This document shows, in pieces, positions 1 to 8,658 of a stretch of DNA of 64,000 nucleotides. Every line of letters starts with the position of its first letter. Position 1 is the stretch's first letter. The translations under genes and the position numbers were made by a program. A model generated the notes under the pieces. It did not search any database, was not told the DNA's origin, and was given only the letters and a program-made list of their open reading frames with translations. Origin of the DNA: Chryseobacterium sp. G0162 (GTDB lineage: Bacteria > Bacteroidota > Bacteroidia > Flavobacteriales > Weeksellaceae); contig NZ_CP033922.1 of the NCBI RefSeq assembly GCF_003815715.1, positions 1,439,001-1,503,000 of the forward strand. Direction: 5' to 3'.

Positions 1-28
1 AGGAGTAGAAAAGCCTAAAAAATAAATC

Positions 29-62
29 AAAAAGTCCTGTGATATTTCGCAGGACTTTTTTA
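29..62. terminator. Rho-independent terminator
   Basis: An 11-bp stem (AAAAAGTCCTG and its complement) encloses a roughly 10-nt loop and is followed by a T-run. It probably ends a gene lying left of the window. No coding sequence is visible before it. Confidence 0.8.
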
Positions 63-166
63 ATTTTATATGGATTTCTTGATCTAAGAATCAAACTGCT
101 TAAAGCAAGCACTTTCTTCAAATAAAATAAGCCTGGAAGTTTATTGAATATTCCAGCCTATACGAA

Positions 167-1570
167 ATGACAGAAACAAGCCCTCAACAGGTATCCATAA
201 AGAAAATTCTCCCATTGATTCTGGCCACTGCTATTTTCATGCAAATGCTGGATTCAACCATCCTGAATACTTCTTTACCCTCCATTGCAAAAGATCTTCA
301 CGAATCTCCGCTGAACATGCAAAATGCCATCATCAGTTATGTATTGACCTTAGCGGTTTTCATGCCTGCAAGTGGATTTTTGGCAGACCGCTTCGGAACT
401 AAAAAAGTATTCATTTTCTCGTTGGTATTATTCAGTTTGGGTTCTTTGTTTTGTTCTTTATCCCAAAATCTCACTCATCTTGTTATTTCAAGGGTTATTC
501 AGGGAGTCGGAGGAAGTCTGATGACTCCGGTTGGAAAGCTAGCGCTCATTAAAACCTTTGATAAGAGTGAATTACTTAAGGCAATGAACTTTGCAATTAT
601 CCCTGCACTTATCGGGCCAGTTCTTGGACCATTAGTAGGAGGTTACATGGTTGATTACCTGTCCTGGCACTGGATATTCCTCATCAATATTCCGATTGGT
701 TTTTTAGGAATTATTTTAGGATTAAAATTTATGCCTGATTATAAATCTGATGATGTTGATTTTGACTTTAAAGGATTCTTAATCTTTGCAGCCGCCTCTC
801 TCCTGCTTTCCATTTCATTAGAACTTTTTGGGAATATGCAGAATATTACCCCGGTCCTCATTGTATTTATCCTTGGATTCCTGTTTCTTTATTATTACTA
901 TAAACATGCAAAAAAAGAAGGGCATCCTATTTTTCCTCTCAACCTGTTTCAGGTCAGAACTTTTAGGGTGGGAATTGTAGGAAATCTGGCTACAAGACTA
1001 GGAATCAGTTCAGTTCCATTATTGCTTCCGCTTATGATTCAGATTGCTTATAAACAATCTGCTGTAACTTCAGGATGGATCATTGCTCCGATGGCGCTGA
1101 CGGCTATATTCGGGAAATCATCTGTTATTAAAATTCTGGATAAATATGGTTACCGACAAACATTAATGGTCAATACTTTTATCATTGGAACCCTGATCTG
1201 TATGCTGGCTATTCCAAATATTCACACTTCGTTATATTGGTTTGTTCCTATTATTGCAGTATTGGGATTTTTCAACTCTATTCAGTTCACTTCTATGAAT
1301 ACAATTTCCATTGCTGATCTCCGGAATTTTCAGACCAGTAGTGGCAACTCTTTAATATCTGTTAATCAGCAGCTCGCCATCGGTTTCGGAATTGCCTTTG
1401 GATTGATTGTTTTAAAAATATTTGAAAACTCTGACCTCATCAAAGGGGAAACGCATAATGCTTTCCGGTATACTTTTCTTACTGTAGGAATATTAACAAT
1501 TCTATCAGGTTTTGTGTTTAGAAGGTTACACATTTCGGATGGAAAGAATATGAAATCTAAGGAAGACTAA
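167..1570 (+). CDS. MFS drug exporter, DHA2 (EmrB/QacA-like) family
   Basis: This 467-residue inner-membrane protein is probably a proton-driven multidrug exporter. An early LDSTILNTSLPSIAKDL segment matches the DHA2 motif D1. Motif A follows as GFLADRFGTKK at about residues 68-78, an RVIQGVGGS motif B at about 109-117, and a motif-C-like IGPVLGPLVGGYM at about 148-160. Many hydrophobic segments run to the C-terminus, and the length is typical for 12-14 TM members. It lies between a terminator and a gap before the pirin gene, so it looks monocistronic. The substrate cannot be read from sequence. The family call is firm; DHA2 rather than DHA1 is an inference from motif D1 and length. Confidence 0.9.
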   Translation: MTETSPQQVSIKKILPLILATAIFMQMLDSTILNTSLPSIAKDLHESPLNMQNAIISYVLTLAVFMPASGFLADRFGTKKVFIFSLVLFSLGSLFCSLSQNLTHLVISRVIQGVGGSLMTPVGKLALIKTFDKSELLKAMNFAIIPALIGPVLGPLVGGYMVDYLSWHWIFLINIPIGFLGIILGLKFMPDYKSDDVDFDFKGFLIFAAASLLLSISLELFGNMQNITPVLIVFILGFLFLYYYYKHAKKEGHPIFPLNLFQVRTFRVGIVGNLATRLGISSVPLLLPLMIQIAYKQSAVTSGWIIAPMALTAIFGKSSVIKILDKYGYRQTLMVNTFIIGTLICMLAIPNIHTSLYWFVPIIAVLGFFNSIQFTSMNTISIADLRNFQTSSGNSLISVNQQLAIGFGIAFGLIVLKIFENSDLIKGETHNAFRYTFLTVGILTILSGFVFRRLHISDGKNMKSKED

Positions 1571-1665
1571 TTAAGGTTTTATTAGCTTTATCAACCTTTT
1601 TACAATCTCCCTTTTCCTACTATACGAACTTATCACAGGTCAATGCATTTGCTTTATAAGTATGG

Positions 1666-1673
1666 TATTTTTG
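1666..1673 (+). promoter_or_regulatory. Possible -7 box (TAnnTTTG) before the pirin gene
   Basis: TATTTTTG lies 22 nt before the pirin start and matches the Bacteroidota -7 consensus. A TTTG at 1648-1651 sits closer than the usual -33 spacing, so the assignment is tentative. Confidence 0.4.
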
Positions 1674-1695
1674 TTTACATAAAATCAACAATATT

Positions 1696-2571
1696 ATGAC
1701 AACTAAAAAAGTAGAAATAGTAGTATCTCCAAGACCTGCACACTTTGTAGGTGACGGTTTTAGAGTTCATAATTTTATTCCTGGTGTACAAGGATTAGAT
1801 ATGAAAAGAATGGATCCGTTCATTATGCTTGATTATAATTCAAAATTTCATTTCAATGGTTCTGAAAGACCAAGAGGTGTAGGAGTTCATCCGCACAGAG
1901 GTTTTGAAACCGTAACCATAGCTTATAGCGGCAAAGTAGAACATCATGACAGTGCTGGAGGCGGTGGTATTATCGGAGAAGGTGATGTACAATGGATGAC
2001 AGCTGCCAAAGGAGTTCTTCATAAAGAATATCACGAAACAGAATGGGCAAAAGAAGGTGGAATCTTTCAAATGGTTCAGCTTTGGGTAAACCTTCCGGCA
2101 AAAGATAAGATGAGTACCCCAAAATACCAAGCGATTGAAAACTCTAAGATGGAAAGAGTTGACCTTGCCGAAAATGGTTTTATAGAAGTGATTGCAGGAG
2201 AATATAACGGAAATAAAGGTCCAGCCTTCACCTTCACCCCTATTCACATGATGAATGCAAAGCTTAAGGCTGGTGGTAAAGCAGAATTTAATTTTCCTGC
2301 CCACTTTAATACAGCAGCTTTGGTGATTGAAGGAAGTATAACCATCAATGGAGAAGAACAGGTTAAAGCAGATCATTTTGCACTGTTTAAAAATGAGGGA
2401 GAAAGCTTTACTATAGAGGCACAGGAAGATTCTATTGTTTTAATTATCAGTGGAGAGCCTATTAATGAACCCATCTTTCCTCACGGACCTTTTGTTATGA
2501 ACACGAGAGAGGAAATTATGCAGGCTTTTGAGGATTTCAATACCGGAAAATTCGGTTACCTTGAAGAGTAA
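1696..2571 (+). CDS. Pirin family protein (bicupin), first copy
   Basis: This 291-residue protein is the length of human pirin (290). The N-terminal cupin carries the usual metal ligands H65, H67, H109 and E111, in HPHRG and in the segment reading KGVLHKEYHE. The C-terminal pirin_C domain ends with a conserved stretch around EPIFPHGPFVMN. Family members bind Fe(II); some bacterial ones show quercetin 2,3-dioxygenase activity and others act as redox-linked regulators, so the substrate is left open. It starts a same-strand run of eight small genes ending at 6096, several of which are redox or stress related. A second, divergent pirin lies two genes downstream. Confidence 0.92.
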   Translation: MTTKKVEIVVSPRPAHFVGDGFRVHNFIPGVQGLDMKRMDPFIMLDYNSKFHFNGSERPRGVGVHPHRGFETVTIAYSGKVEHHDSAGGGGIIGEGDVQWMTAAKGVLHKEYHETEWAKEGGIFQMVQLWVNLPAKDKMSTPKYQAIENSKMERVDLAENGFIEVIAGEYNGNKGPAFTFTPIHMMNAKLKAGGKAEFNFPAHFNTAALVIEGSITINGEEQVKADHFALFKNEGESFTIEAQEDSIVLIISGEPINEPIFPHGPFVMNTREEIMQAFEDFNTGKFGYLEE

Positions 2572-2799
2572 AAGGATAGAATTAAATTTTCCTTAATCTT
2601 AAATAAGTTCTTTTTTACTAACTTTATATATCATTATATCAGGTAAAAATTAAAGATTAATGGTATGCAGAGAGATAAACCTTATAGGTTGTATAAACTT
2701 ATAAGGTTTGTTTTCTCAGCAAGATTTCTCATATATAAAAACAAAAGATATTGATCGCTTTAAACACGAAGCCCATTCATCAACCTTAATACAAAAATT

Positions 2800-3111
2800 A
2801 TGAAACCAGAATTTGAAAACATACCCCTTGTAAAAACCGATAAAAGATTTGAAATAGAGCTTAACGGGCACTATGCTTTTATTGATTATCGTGAAACGTC
2901 TCACCAAATTTCATTGATACACACTGAGGCAGAACCTGAACTGGCAGGCACAGGTGCAGCTGCTGCCGTAGTGGAAAAGACGCTGAACTATATTGAAGAA
3001 AGCGGTAAAAAGCTCCTTCCGTTCTGTCCGTATGTTTTTGCCTTTATCAAAAAACATCCTGAATGGAAACGTATCGTAGATGAAAAATTTAACGGATACG
3101 ATAAACTGTAA
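2800..3111 (+). CDS. Small GNAT-like N-acetyltransferase (YjdJ/PF14542 type)
   Basis: This 103-residue protein resembles the minimal GCN5-related acetyltransferases of the YjdJ type. It has a central beta-strand pair (HYAFIDYRE, QISLIHTEAEPEL), a glycine-rich acetyl-CoA loop region GTGAAAAVVEKTL, and the characteristic KLLPFCPYVFAFIKKHPEW tail. The acyl acceptor is unknown. It lies between the two pirin genes. A second member of the same family closes the gene run at 5809-6096, so both pirin and GNAT genes are present twice. Confidence 0.85.
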   Translation: MKPEFENIPLVKTDKRFEIELNGHYAFIDYRETSHQISLIHTEAEPELAGTGAAAAVVEKTLNYIEESGKKLLPFCPYVFAFIKKHPEWKRIVDEKFNGYDKL

Positions 3112-3159
3112 ATCTTCATCAACATTTATTTAAACAAACATTAAAAGCATTACATCATT

Positions 3160-4059
3160 ATGTCAAATATTGGACTTATTATCGAAGAAAAAGCCGCCGA
3201 CATCGGAAACTTTCTGGTAGGAAGGCTGCTCCCATTTCGTGAAAAAAGAGCCGTAGGGCCATTTGTTTTTATTGACCACATGGGACCTTCTGAATTAAAG
3301 GATTATCAAAATCTTGATGTTCCTCCCCATCCACATATCGGACTCTCTACGTTAACTTACTTGCTTGAAGGCTCTATTTTCCACAGAGACAGTATTGGAA
3401 GCGCCTTTGAAATCAAACCTGGCGCTGTTAACTGGATGACTGCCGGTAAAGGAGTAGTACATTCTGAAAGAACTCCGGAATATTTGAGACACAGCGATAA
3501 AAGACTTCACGGTTTCCAGATCTGGGTAGGTTTACCCAAACACCTTGAACAGTCTGAGCCTACTTTCCATCATATTGAAGCGGATGAAATTCCGGTTTGG
3601 GAAGAGGATGGAATTCAATATAAATTAATTGCGGGTGAAGCATTTGGAAAAACCTCTCCTGTTCCGGTACATAGTAAATTATTTTTCATCGAAATAAAAA
3701 CCAAAGAGCCTAAGAAAATAAGTATAGGTAAAGATCTTTATGGGGAAGCGGCGATGTATGTTCTGGACGGAACAGTCACTACTGAAGGGAATACTTATGG
3801 TTCAAAGCAGCTGATGATTGCAAAGGATACTAAACTTTGTGAGTTTGATATGAGTGAAAATGGTACAGTATACCTTTTCGGAGGCGAACCTTTCGATGAG
3901 GAACGTTTTATTTTCTGGAATTTTGTGAACTCTGATAAAGAGATAATCGACCAGGCTAAAGTAAACTGGAACGATCAGAATCATGATGCATTTCCTTTGG
4001 TTCCAGGTGATGAACAGGAATTTGTTCCACTACCCAAGTCAATTTTAAACAGAAAGTAA
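3160..4059 (+). CDS. Pirin family protein (bicupin), second copy
   Basis: This 299-residue bicupin has metal ligands at H57, H59, H101 and E103, the spacing usually quoted for pirins. They lie in PPHPHIGLSTLTYL and in a segment reading GKGVVHSERTPE. It is clearly diverged from the first pirin at 1696-2571: the first has HPHRG where this has HPHIG, and the C-terminal domains differ. It therefore looks like an old paralogue rather than a recent duplicate. The FMN reductase follows after about 20 nt. A cupin fold with bound Fe(II) and a redox or dioxygenase role are family knowledge; the substrate is not determined. Confidence 0.92.
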   Translation: MSNIGLIIEEKAADIGNFLVGRLLPFREKRAVGPFVFIDHMGPSELKDYQNLDVPPHPHIGLSTLTYLLEGSIFHRDSIGSAFEIKPGAVNWMTAGKGVVHSERTPEYLRHSDKRLHGFQIWVGLPKHLEQSEPTFHHIEADEIPVWEEDGIQYKLIAGEAFGKTSPVPVHSKLFFIEIKTKEPKKISIGKDLYGEAAMYVLDGTVTTEGNTYGSKQLMIAKDTKLCEFDMSENGTVYLFGGEPFDEERFIFWNFVNSDKEIIDQAKVNWNDQNHDAFPLVPGDEQEFVPLPKSILNRK

Positions 4060-4079
4060 TTCCATTTCATAGAAAAGCC

Positions 4080-4619
4080 ATGAAAATATTTGCATTTGCA
4101 GGGAGTACTTCATCTACTTCCATCAACAGAGAGCTGGTAAAGTTTGTTTTAAAAGATTTCCAGGAGGAAGAGATCAACCTTATTGACCTCAATGATTTCA
4201 CTATGCCTGTTTTTTCCGTAGACCTCGAAAAGAAAGGTTTTCCGGATGAAGCGCACCAATTTTTAAAGAATATCGGGGAATGTGATATCATTATTTGTTC
4301 CCTGGCAGAGCATAACAGATCGTACAGTGCTGCTTTCAAAAATATTTTCGATTGGGCTTCAAGGATTAATGTAAAGGTATTTCAAAATAAGCCAATGCTT
4401 CTGATGAGTACTTCTCCCGGTGGTTATGGTGGCGGAAATGTGATGAATACGGCAAAAACATTCTTTCCACAGTTCGCTGCAGATATCAAAGATACTTTTT
4501 CACTGCCAAAGTTCTATGAGAATTTTGATCTTGAAAGTGGAATTATCAATCCTGATATGCTGAGCGAGCTAAAAACAAAAATTGAGAACTTTAAAAATAG
4601 CGTTAAGACCAATGACTAA
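4080..4619 (+). CDS. NADPH-dependent FMN reductase family protein
   Basis: This 179-residue flavodoxin-like protein begins with MKIFAFAGSTSSTSINREL, the phosphate-binding loop of the FMN_red family. LAEHNRSYSAAFKNIFDW and STSPGGYGGGNVM supply the other flavin-contacting loops. Members reduce FMN, quinones or azo dyes with NAD(P)H. Its last codons overlap the start of the next gene by 8 nt, which suggests translational coupling. The position between a pirin and an OsmC gene fits a redox-stress role, which is an inference from context. Confidence 0.88.
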   Translation: MKIFAFAGSTSSTSINRELVKFVLKDFQEEEINLIDLNDFTMPVFSVDLEKKGFPDEAHQFLKNIGECDIIICSLAEHNRSYSAAFKNIFDWASRINVKVFQNKPMLLMSTSPGGYGGGNVMNTAKTFFPQFAADIKDTFSLPKFYENFDLESGIINPDMLSELKTKIENFKNSVKTND

Positions 4620-5190
4620 GGGAAGACTGGAAGCATTCAGTGATGGTGTTTTAGCCATCATCATTACCATCATGGTTCTTGAGCTGAAAGTACCGGAAGG
4701 AAGCAGCTGGGTAAGTCTCAAACCTCTTCTCCCTAAATTTTTAGCATATATTTTCAGTTTTATCTATGTTGGAATTTATTGGAATAATCATCATCACTTA
4801 TTTCAGACGGTAAAAAAAGTAAACGGAGGTATTCTTTGGGCCAATCTTCATTTGTTATTCTGGCTTTCCATGATGCCTATTGCTACAGAATGGATCGGAA
4901 CTACCGGTTTTGCAGAAAACCCTGTAGCAACCTATGGTATCATACTTGTTCTATGTGCCATAGCCTATAGCATTCTGGAGAATGTTATTATCCGATGTGA
5001 AGGTGAAAATTCACCATTGAAAGAGGCCATACATTCAAAGTATAAAGAGAATATATCCATTATATTTTATATTCTGGGAATCGCTACTTCATTTTTTTAT
5101 CCTTATATTGCCATAGGTTTTTATTACATTGTGGCTCTTATATGGCTGATTCCGGACAGAAGAATCGAAAAATCATTAAAAGACAATTAA
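4612..5190 (+). CDS. TMEM175-like (DUF1211) membrane protein
   Basis: The start chosen gives a 192-residue protein beginning MTKGRLEAFSDGVLAIIIT. An upstream in-frame start at 4582 is rejected because it would add ten residues buried in the FMN-reductase gene. The hallmark FSDGVLAIIITIMVLEL matches the FSD motif in helix 1 of TMEM175 potassium channels. About six hydrophobic segments follow, with a histidine-rich NNHHHLF after the third. Prokaryotic members form tetrameric potassium-permeable channels; whether this one conducts ions is inferred from the family. It overlaps the gene before it by 8 nt and is 1 nt from the gene after it. Confidence 0.88.
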   Translation: MTKGRLEAFSDGVLAIIITIMVLELKVPEGSSWVSLKPLLPKFLAYIFSFIYVGIYWNNHHHLFQTVKKVNGGILWANLHLLFWLSMMPIATEWIGTTGFAENPVATYGIILVLCAIAYSILENVIIRCEGENSPLKEAIHSKYKENISIIFYILGIATSFFYPYIAIGFYYIVALIWLIPDRRIEKSLKDN

Positions 5191-5191
5191 T

Positions 5192-5410
5192 ATGGAAACA
5201 CACGAATATCCCAACGGCGACATTACTGTCATCTGGCAGCCTCAGAAGTGTATCCACTCGGCTGTATGTGTAAAACTGCTTCCTCAGGTATACAATCCGA
5301 AAGAAAGACCTTGGATAAAAGCAACCAATGCAACCCCTGAAGAACTGAAAAAACAGATAGATCAATGCCCATCAGGAGCATTAAGTTATAAATTCAATAC
5401 TGAAAAATAA
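5192..5410 (+). CDS. YjdI-like (Fer4_19) iron-sulfur mono-cluster protein
   Basis: This 72-residue protein has the divergent single 4Fe-4S domain found in E. coli YjdI. The sequence runs from WQPQKCIHSAVCVKLLP to a C-terminal QCPSGALSY. Cysteines C20, C26 and C59 are conserved; a fourth ligand is not a Cys in this protein. Its stop codon shares one base with the start of the OsmC gene. A YjdJ-type GNAT lies two genes on, echoing the yjdI-yjdJ pair of enterobacteria. Electron transfer or cluster sensing is plausible, but no specific partner is shown. Confidence 0.88.
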   Translation: METHEYPNGDITVIWQPQKCIHSAVCVKLLPQVYNPKERPWIKATNATPEELKKQIDQCPSGALSYKFNTEK

Positions 5411-5805
5411 TGGCAGTAACGGTAAAAGCAAGTTTAGGAAAAACAAAATATTATACGCAGGTAACAGCCGGTGAAAATACAATCATTACTGATGAACCTT
5501 TAGATAAAGGTGGACAAAATAAAGGGTTCAATCCGATGGAAATTCTGGCTACTTCTTTAGCAAGCTGTACGGCAGCTACTTTAAGGATGTACATTGAAAG
5601 AAAAGAATGGGATGTAGAAAACATCAATGTAGAAGTGGAACTTGAAAATTATCCATTGACCAAAAGAGCGATCTTCAAAAGAGATATTACTTTTGAAGGG
5701 GTTTTGGATCCTGAACAAATGAAAAGACTTCACACGATTGCTGATGCATGTCCTGTACACAAAATATTAACCAACGATATAGAAATATTAACTAAATTCT
5801 CATAA
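5410..5805 (+). CDS. OsmC/Ohr family peroxiredoxin-like protein
   Basis: This 131-residue protein has the OsmC fold signature: GFNPMEILATSLASCTAATL with the peroxidatic Cys at C53, and ADACPVHKIL with the second Cys at C114. Members reduce organic hydroperoxides through this Cys pair, usually with lipoyl or thiol reductants. It follows the Fe-S protein without a gap and precedes the second small GNAT by 3 nt, so co-expression is likely. Length and Cys spacing fit the YhfA-like OsmC branch rather than Ohr, though that subfamily call is tentative. Confidence 0.92.
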   Translation: MAVTVKASLGKTKYYTQVTAGENTIITDEPLDKGGQNKGFNPMEILATSLASCTAATLRMYIERKEWDVENINVEVELENYPLTKRAIFKRDITFEGVLDPEQMKRLHTIADACPVHKILTNDIEILTKFS

Positions 5806-5808
5806 AAC

Positions 5809-6096
5809 ATGATCGAAGTAAAACAAAATAACGACGAAAAACACGGAAGTTTTGAAGCTTTCATAGATGGAAGACGCGCAGGAATGATGACGTACACCTG
5901 GGCAGGAGAAGAAAGATTTATTATTGACCACACCGAGGTAGAAGAAGCCTACAACGGAAAAGGGGTAGGTAAGGAAATGCTTTTGGCTGCTGTAGATTTT
6001 GCAAGAAAAAACGGAAAAAAAATTATTCCGCTTTGCCCTTTTGCTAAAGCCAGTTTCCAAAAGAGCGAGGAGCTACAGGATGTTTTGGTGAATTAG
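5809..6096 (+). CDS. Small GNAT-like N-acetyltransferase (YjdJ type), second copy
   Basis: This 95-residue PF14542-type protein contains EEAYNGKGVGKEMLLAAVDF, with the GKGVGK acetyl-CoA loop, and IIPLCPFAKASFQK near the C-terminus, the same layout as the protein at 2800-3111. It is the last gene of the run and a good terminator follows within 25 nt. Its neighbours (Fe-S YjdI-like and OsmC) recall the yjdI-yjdJ arrangement. The acylation target is unknown. Confidence 0.88.
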   Translation: MIEVKQNNDEKHGSFEAFIDGRRAGMMTYTWAGEERFIIDHTEVEEAYNGKGVGKEMLLAAVDFARKNGKKIIPLCPFAKASFQKSEELQDVLVN

Positions 6097-6120
6097 TCAA
6101 AATTTCTACCCTTACAATAC

Positions 6121-6152
6121 AAACCTTTCAGAGCTGATCTGGAAGGTTTTTT
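6121..6152 (+). terminator. Rho-independent terminator
   Basis: AAACCTT pairs with AAGGTTT, with an inner CAGA/TCTG pairing, and is followed by a T-run. It ends the stress/redox gene string. Confidence 0.75.
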
Positions 6153-6327
6153 CATGAAGTGAACAAAGAATGAATCGATTTTCAATCGATCTGATGAAGC
6201 GAACTGTTATCATTAGTTTAGAAAAAACTGTACCAGATTTAAAACAGAATCGTGAAGTTACTTCCTGGAGTAATTATATAAAAATTGTCTCTAAACTAAA
6301 TTCACGATTCACGATGGTTCTTTTTTA

Positions 6328-6335
6328 TATATTTG
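6328..6335 (+). promoter_or_regulatory. Probable -7 promoter box for the symporter gene
   Basis: TATATTTG matches TAnnTTTG and lies 20 nt before the ATG of the symporter gene. A clear -33 TTTG is not seen. Confidence 0.45.
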
Positions 6336-6355
6336 CTAAAATTTAAAATCTAAGC

Positions 6356-7915
6356 ATGAATTCAGGAACTGTCCTTTTGCTGTTTGTCTTTATCTACTTT
6401 ATCGGCCTTTTGGTGATCTCTTATTTCACCAGCCGAAATTCTGACAACCAGTCTTTCTTTATCGGTAATAAAAAAAGTAAATGGTGGCTCGTTGCATTTG
6501 GGATGATAGGGACCAGCTTAAGTGGGGTTACTTTTATCTCAGTTCCGGGAACCGTCGGGAAAATGACCGGTTCCGAATATATTTATGGAGGTTTTGAATA
6601 TTATATGATGGTAATCGGCTTTTTCATCGGGTATTTTATTGTTGCAGCCATCCTCCTGCCTCTGTATTATAAGATGAACCTTACTTCCATTTATACATAT
6701 TTGGGAAAAAGATTCAATGTGGAAGCCCATAAGATCGGATCGATATTCTTTATTATATCAAGAGCCATTGGAGCTACTGCAAGATTATATCTGGTAGTCA
6801 ATGTATTGCAACTTTTCCTCCTTGAAGGATTAGGGGTTCCGTTTTGGGTTACTTCCATGGTTCTTTTACTGATGGTTCTACTCTATACTTTTGAAGGTGG
6901 TGTAAAAACCATTGTCATTACAGATACTTTACAGACCTCTTTCATGATTATCAGTTTGGTAGCTTGTATTGTTTATATTTTATCTAACCTAAACCTGTCT
7001 TTTGGTGAAGCCTATACAATTTTAGAACAGAAAAATTATACTCACTTTATCAATTTTGATCCTAATTCCAAGACATTTTTCCTTAAAACCATCCTAGGTG
7101 GAATTTTCATCACCATTGCCATGACCGGTTTGGATCAGGAGATGATGCAGAAAAATATCTCTGTAGACAATCTTAAAAACTCAAAGAAGAACATGTTAAC
7201 TTTCGCAGGAACTCTTCTGTTTGTTAATCTTGCATTTTTATTTTTGGGTGGTCTTCTCTACCTTTTTGCGTTACAACATGGAGCAGAATATGGAACTACC
7301 GGAACAGATCCTGTGAGCAATATTTTCGGTTTCAAAGATACTGCAGGAAACATCAAAAATATTATGGGAGATGACCTGTTCCCAGCGTTATCTCTTAACG
7401 GATATTTCCCAATGGCTATTTCTGTTATTTTCATTATTGGATTAATTTCAGCTTTATTCCCTTCTGCGGATGGGGCATTAACTGCAGTAACAAGTTCGTA
7501 TTGTGTAGATTTATTAAACCTTAATGAAGATAAAACCAAAACTGAAAAAGAGAAAAAAAGCCTTCGTATGAAAGTGCATTTGACATTCACCGTCCTATTT
7601 TTCATATTAATTATGGTGTTCAAAGCGTTGAATGACAAATCTATCGTATATCTGATTATGGAAATTGCAGGATATACTTACGGACCGTTACTTGGACTTT
7701 TTGCTTTTGGAATTTTTACGAAATTTCAGATTTCAAAAAAGTATTCGATTCTTACCGTAACGATTCTGGCTCCTATTATCACTTATTTAATCAATTTCGC
7801 AGTCACCACTTATACAGACTACAGAATTGGTGTAGAACTTATCGTTCTTAATGGGCTGCTAACATTTATCGGCTTATGGATGGTAAAAAACAAGCAACAT
7901 TTGAGAGTTGTTTAA
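6356..7915 (+). CDS. Sodium:solute symporter (SSS family)
   Basis: This 519-residue membrane protein has about 13 hydrophobic segments. SSS-family features include the early FFIGNKKSKWWLVAFGMIGTS with a following LSGVTFISVPG, a TFEGGVKTIVITDTLQ segment, and DQEMMQKNIS near the middle. A GLISALFPSADGALTAVTSS segment lines up with the conserved Na+-site helix. It imports an unidentified solute with Na+. The gene precedes an SGNH esterase by 26 nt, so import of a deacylated product is conceivable, but the sequence does not prove it. Confidence 0.93.
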   Translation: MNSGTVLLLFVFIYFIGLLVISYFTSRNSDNQSFFIGNKKSKWWLVAFGMIGTSLSGVTFISVPGTVGKMTGSEYIYGGFEYYMMVIGFFIGYFIVAAILLPLYYKMNLTSIYTYLGKRFNVEAHKIGSIFFIISRAIGATARLYLVVNVLQLFLLEGLGVPFWVTSMVLLLMVLLYTFEGGVKTIVITDTLQTSFMIISLVACIVYILSNLNLSFGEAYTILEQKNYTHFINFDPNSKTFFLKTILGGIFITIAMTGLDQEMMQKNISVDNLKNSKKNMLTFAGTLLFVNLAFLFLGGLLYLFALQHGAEYGTTGTDPVSNIFGFKDTAGNIKNIMGDDLFPALSLNGYFPMAISVIFIIGLISALFPSADGALTAVTSSYCVDLLNLNEDKTKTEKEKKSLRMKVHLTFTVLFFILIMVFKALNDKSIVYLIMEIAGYTYGPLLGLFAFGIFTKFQISKKYSILTVTILAPIITYLINFAVTTYTDYRIGVELIVLNGLLTFIGLWMVKNKQHLRVV

Positions 7916-7941
7916 TCAAAAGTAACCACAAATTATAAGTA

Positions 7942-8631
7942 ATGAAATTATTTGTTTTTCTGGCTTTTAGTCTGTTTGCCGGTACATTTGTAAAAGCTCA
8001 GAGTGCTGTTGATTTTGCCAATCTTACAAAGTACAAAGATGAAAATACAAGCATTTTAAGTTCAAAGAAGAAAGTGGACGTTGTTTTTATGGGCAATTCT
8101 ATTACAGAAGGCTGGGTAAAGAGTCATCCTGAATTTTTCTCTGAAAACAATTATACAGGCAGAGGAATCAGCGGACAAACTACTTCACAGATGCTGCTGC
8201 GTTTTCAGAATGATGTTGTTGCTTTAAAACCAAAACTGGTGATCATTAATGCAGGAACCAATGATATTGCACAGAATACAGGCATTTATGATCCCGATTT
8301 CACTTTTAATAATATCAAAGCCATGGCTGATATTGCTCAAAATAACGCAATTAAAGTAATCATTGCCTCCATATTGCCCGCAGCAGAGTTCCCATGGCGT
8401 AAAGAAATAACGGATGTTCCTCAAAAAGTAGACGCCTTGAATCACAGATTAAAGCAGTATACAAGCAGCAAAAAACTCATTTTTGTAGATTATAATTCTG
8501 CAATGCGGGATGCACAGGGCGGGATGCGTGAAGGACTCTCAAAGGATGGCATCCATCCGGTTCCTGCAGGATATACAATCATGGAACCAATGATTAAAAA
8601 TGCAATCCATAAAGCATTAGGAAAAAAATAA
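7942..8631 (+). CDS. Secreted SGNH/GDSL esterase or lipase
   Basis: This 229-residue protein starts with a signal peptide ending near VKAQS. It has all SGNH blocks: block I MGNSITEGW with nucleophile S53, block II GRGISGQT with the oxyanion glycine, block III NAGTNDIA with N107, and block V KDGIHPVPAG with D202 and H205. It is predicted to be a periplasmic or exported ester hydrolase acting on acyl groups, often of carbohydrates or lipids. It is likely co-transcribed with the symporter upstream (26-nt gap) and the small secreted protein downstream (27-nt gap). Confidence 0.92.
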   Translation: MKLFVFLAFSLFAGTFVKAQSAVDFANLTKYKDENTSILSSKKKVDVVFMGNSITEGWVKSHPEFFSENNYTGRGISGQTTSQMLLRFQNDVVALKPKLVIINAGTNDIAQNTGIYDPDFTFNNIKAMADIAQNNAIKVIIASILPAAEFPWRKEITDVPQKVDALNHRLKQYTSSKKLIFVDYNSAMRDAQGGMREGLSKDGIHPVPAGYTIMEPMIKNAIHKALGKK

Positions 8632-8658
8632 AAAATCAAAAAATATATTCTATTAACT

